A DNA stretch of 13,194 nucleotides. Origin: Bacillota bacterium (GTDB taxonomy: Bacteria; Bacillota; Clostridia; Christensenellales; CAG-138). Positions within the stretch are counted from its first letter, which is position 1. Each line of letters opens with the position of its first letter. The position numbers were made by a program, and so were the translations under genes. The notes under the pieces are model-generated. The model was not told where the DNA came from and did not search any database. It was given only the letters and a program-made list of their open reading frames with translations. Positions 11,953 to 13,194 of this stretch are shown in pieces. The stretch spans positions 1 to 13,194 of the forward strand of contig JAEYSE010000125.1 of NCBI GenBank assembly GCA_023435025.1. Direction: 5' to 3'.

Positions 11953-13194
11953 TTAGGAGGCGACGTCGCGCCCTGCCTTCGCTTCTTTCACCTTTTTCTT
12001 GCTCTCGTTTGCCCCGATGGAAAGCAACAGGTTGAGCAAGATACCCACTACCGCAGCGGTGGCGATGGCCGGGAGCTTCGCGCCGAACACCGGGATCATG
12101 CCGCCTGCAAACCCGTAGTGGCCACCCAGACCCACAACGAATATTACCGAGATAACGGCAAGGTTGCGGGCGTTGAACATATCCACGTTCTGGTTGATCA
12201 TGATCGCCACGCCCTGCGCCGCGATTACGCCGAACAGGAAGATGCACGCGCCGTTGATAACGGCGGAGGGCACGGTGTTCACGGCGTTAGAGAGTGGCGT
12301 CAGGAACGAGAGCACGATCGCAAGGATGGCAGCCATGCCAAGCATTTTAACAGAGAAGTTTTTGGTGATGGCCATGGTGGAGATGTTCTCGCCATAGTTG
12401 GTGCCCGCAGGGCCGCCAAACAGCGAGGATACGATATCGCCCATACCGTCGCCGATCAGGTTAAGCCCCAGTTTGTTTGCAATCTTGTATTCGCCCTTGC
12501 CTTTTTTCTTGGCGAGGTCGTTCACATAGATATCAAGCTGGAACAGATGCGCCGCGGACTCCGGTATGGTAGCGAGTGCGATAGGCATTATGGCGAGCAC
12601 CGCCATCCAGTTGGGCACGGGCAGCGTGAAATGGGGCAGGGAAATGACCGTCCCCGTCCAGACCTTTGAAAAATCCACCAGCCCGAATGGAATCGCTACG
12701 ATATACCCCAACAGGATACCGAAGAGTATGGGAAGCTGGCCCCACACACCTTTGAGGTATACGGAGAACAGAATGGTGCCAATCAGCGTCACAAGCGCTA
12801 CGATAGCCGCACTGCCGGGCATAATGCCGGCTATGCCCGGATCCGTAATCGCCTGGGTAAGTGCGGTTCCCGCGAGCGAAAGCCCTATGATCATGGCGAT
12901 GGAACCGGTGATTGTGGGCGGCAGAACTTTTTCAATTTTCTCCATACCGAACCGGTTGACGATAAGGCCTGCAAGTATGGAAACCAAACCGGAACATATG
13001 ATGCCAAACTGGGCTTGCGAAATAAGCGCGTCCGGCGCGAGCTGCCCAAACCCGACGCCTCCTGTTACGCTTACGATCGCGGCGATATAGGAGAAGCTGG
13101 AGCCGTAGTAGAGAGGAATCTTGCCGCGTGTGATGAGCAAGAAGCTGATGGTCGCAAGACCGCTTGCGAATATGGTGGTGGAAACATGGAACCC
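11953..13194 (-). CDS. NCS2 uracil/xanthine-type permease, C-terminal 413 residues
   Basis: The gene enters from the right edge, so its start is missing; the frame is open to the last base and begins GFHVSTTIFASGLATISFLL. An in-frame TTG at 13140 lies inside a conserved membrane helix and is not the start. The protein is a nucleobase:proton symporter of the NCS2 family, closest in pattern to UraA. Family marks are GSSFSYIA (substrate site, TM3), TIPESAAHLFQ (its Glu and His match E241 and H245 of UraA) and GTNYGENISTMAITKNF (its Glu matches E290). The C-terminal helices read NARNLAVISVIFVVGLGG and AIATAAVVGILLNLLLSIG, then a charged cytoplasmic tail rich in Lys and Glu. Uracil is the likeliest substrate, xanthine or another base possible. 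Its 3' end is the segment shared with the exported repeat protein. Confidence 0.9.
   Translation of the reverse strand, partial: GFHVSTTIFASGLATISFLLITRGKIPLYYGSSFSYIAAIVSVTGGVGFGQLAPDALISQAQFGIICSGLVSILAGLIVNRFGMEKIEKVLPPTITGSIAMIIGLSLAGTALTQAITDPGIAGIMPGSAAIVALVTLIGTILFSVYLKGVWGQLPILFGILLGYIVAIPFGLVDFSKVWTGTVISLPHFTLPVPNWMAVLAIMPIALATIPESAAHLFQLDIYVNDLAKKKGKGEYKIANKLGLNLIGDGMGDIVSSLFGGPAGTNYGENISTMAITKNFSVKMLGMAAILAIVLSFLTPLSNAVNTVPSAVINGACIFLFGVIAAQGVAIMINQNVDMFNARNLAVISVIFVVGLGGHYGFAGGMIPVFGAKLPAIATAAVVGILLNLLLSIGANESKKKVKEAKAGRDVAS
12013..12184 (-). repeat. NCS2 permease gene 3' end shared with exported-protein gene (copy B)
   Basis: Partner of the copy at 8131-8302, in the same orientation. 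It encodes the stretch from the D-M-F-N-A-R-N boundary through the last two hydrophobic helices to S-I-G. Because this copy sits inside a complete-looking permease C-terminus, the permease context is the ancestral one. Confidence 0.9.

Noticed and set aside
12118..12669. A 183-codon open frame on the plus strand
   Set aside because: Antisense to the NCS2 permease; His-rich and without known domain.
13138..13140. TTG as start of the NCS2 permease
   Set aside because: The frame continues upstream to the window edge with conserved membrane-helix sequence, so the true start lies outside.

Overview
The window looks like a stretch of chromosome from a Gram-positive anaerobe of the Firmicutes, most likely Clostridia, with moderately high GC. 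The reasons are the strong GGAGG-type ribosome binding sites, a lipoprotein sugar-binding protein, a carbohydrate ABC transporter with no ATPase gene beside it, an exported repeat protein with a degenerate PxTG-like motif, and a small helical protein of a type I associate with Clostridia. This is inference from gene style; no marker gene is present to fix the taxon.

Positions 1 to about 7822 form a disaccharide uptake and phosphorolysis locus. On the minus strand are the first 27 codons of a beta-phosphoglucomutase-like HAD gene (cut by the window edge) and an AraC-family regulator. Divergently, on the plus strand, are a lipoprotein solute-binding protein, two MalF/MalG-type permeases and a GH65 glycoside phosphorylase. 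The scheme is: the binding protein and permeases import an alpha-glucoside; the GH65 enzyme splits it with phosphate into beta-glucose 1-phosphate and an acceptor sugar (or glucose); beta-phosphoglucomutase turns this into glucose 6-phosphate. The ATPase must be encoded elsewhere. Strong hairpins separate the binding-protein gene from the permeases, and another structured leader precedes the phosphorylase gene, so expression is probably tuned gene by gene.

Positions 7823 to 13194 are all minus strand and unrelated in function. Reading in the direction of transcription (right to left): an NCS2 uracil/xanthine-type permease cut at its 5' end by the window edge, a terminator, a 185-residue helical protein of unknown function, a terminator, a class I SAM methyltransferase with a perfect palindrome inside its promoter, a terminator, and a 678-residue exported protein built of 24-residue beta-helix-like repeats and a fibronectin-III-like domain.

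The most striking observation is that the C-terminal 53 or so residues of the exported repeat protein are not a normal anchor. They are a copy of the C-terminal end of an NCS2 permease, 46 of 53 residues identical (by hand) to the permease 3.9 kb away, with DNA identity of about 81% over 172 bases and no gaps. Both genes also end in intrinsic terminators with the same left stem arm. The exported protein therefore seems to be a chimera that acquired a permease gene end, joined just after a PTTGND motif resembling a remnant cell-wall sorting signal.
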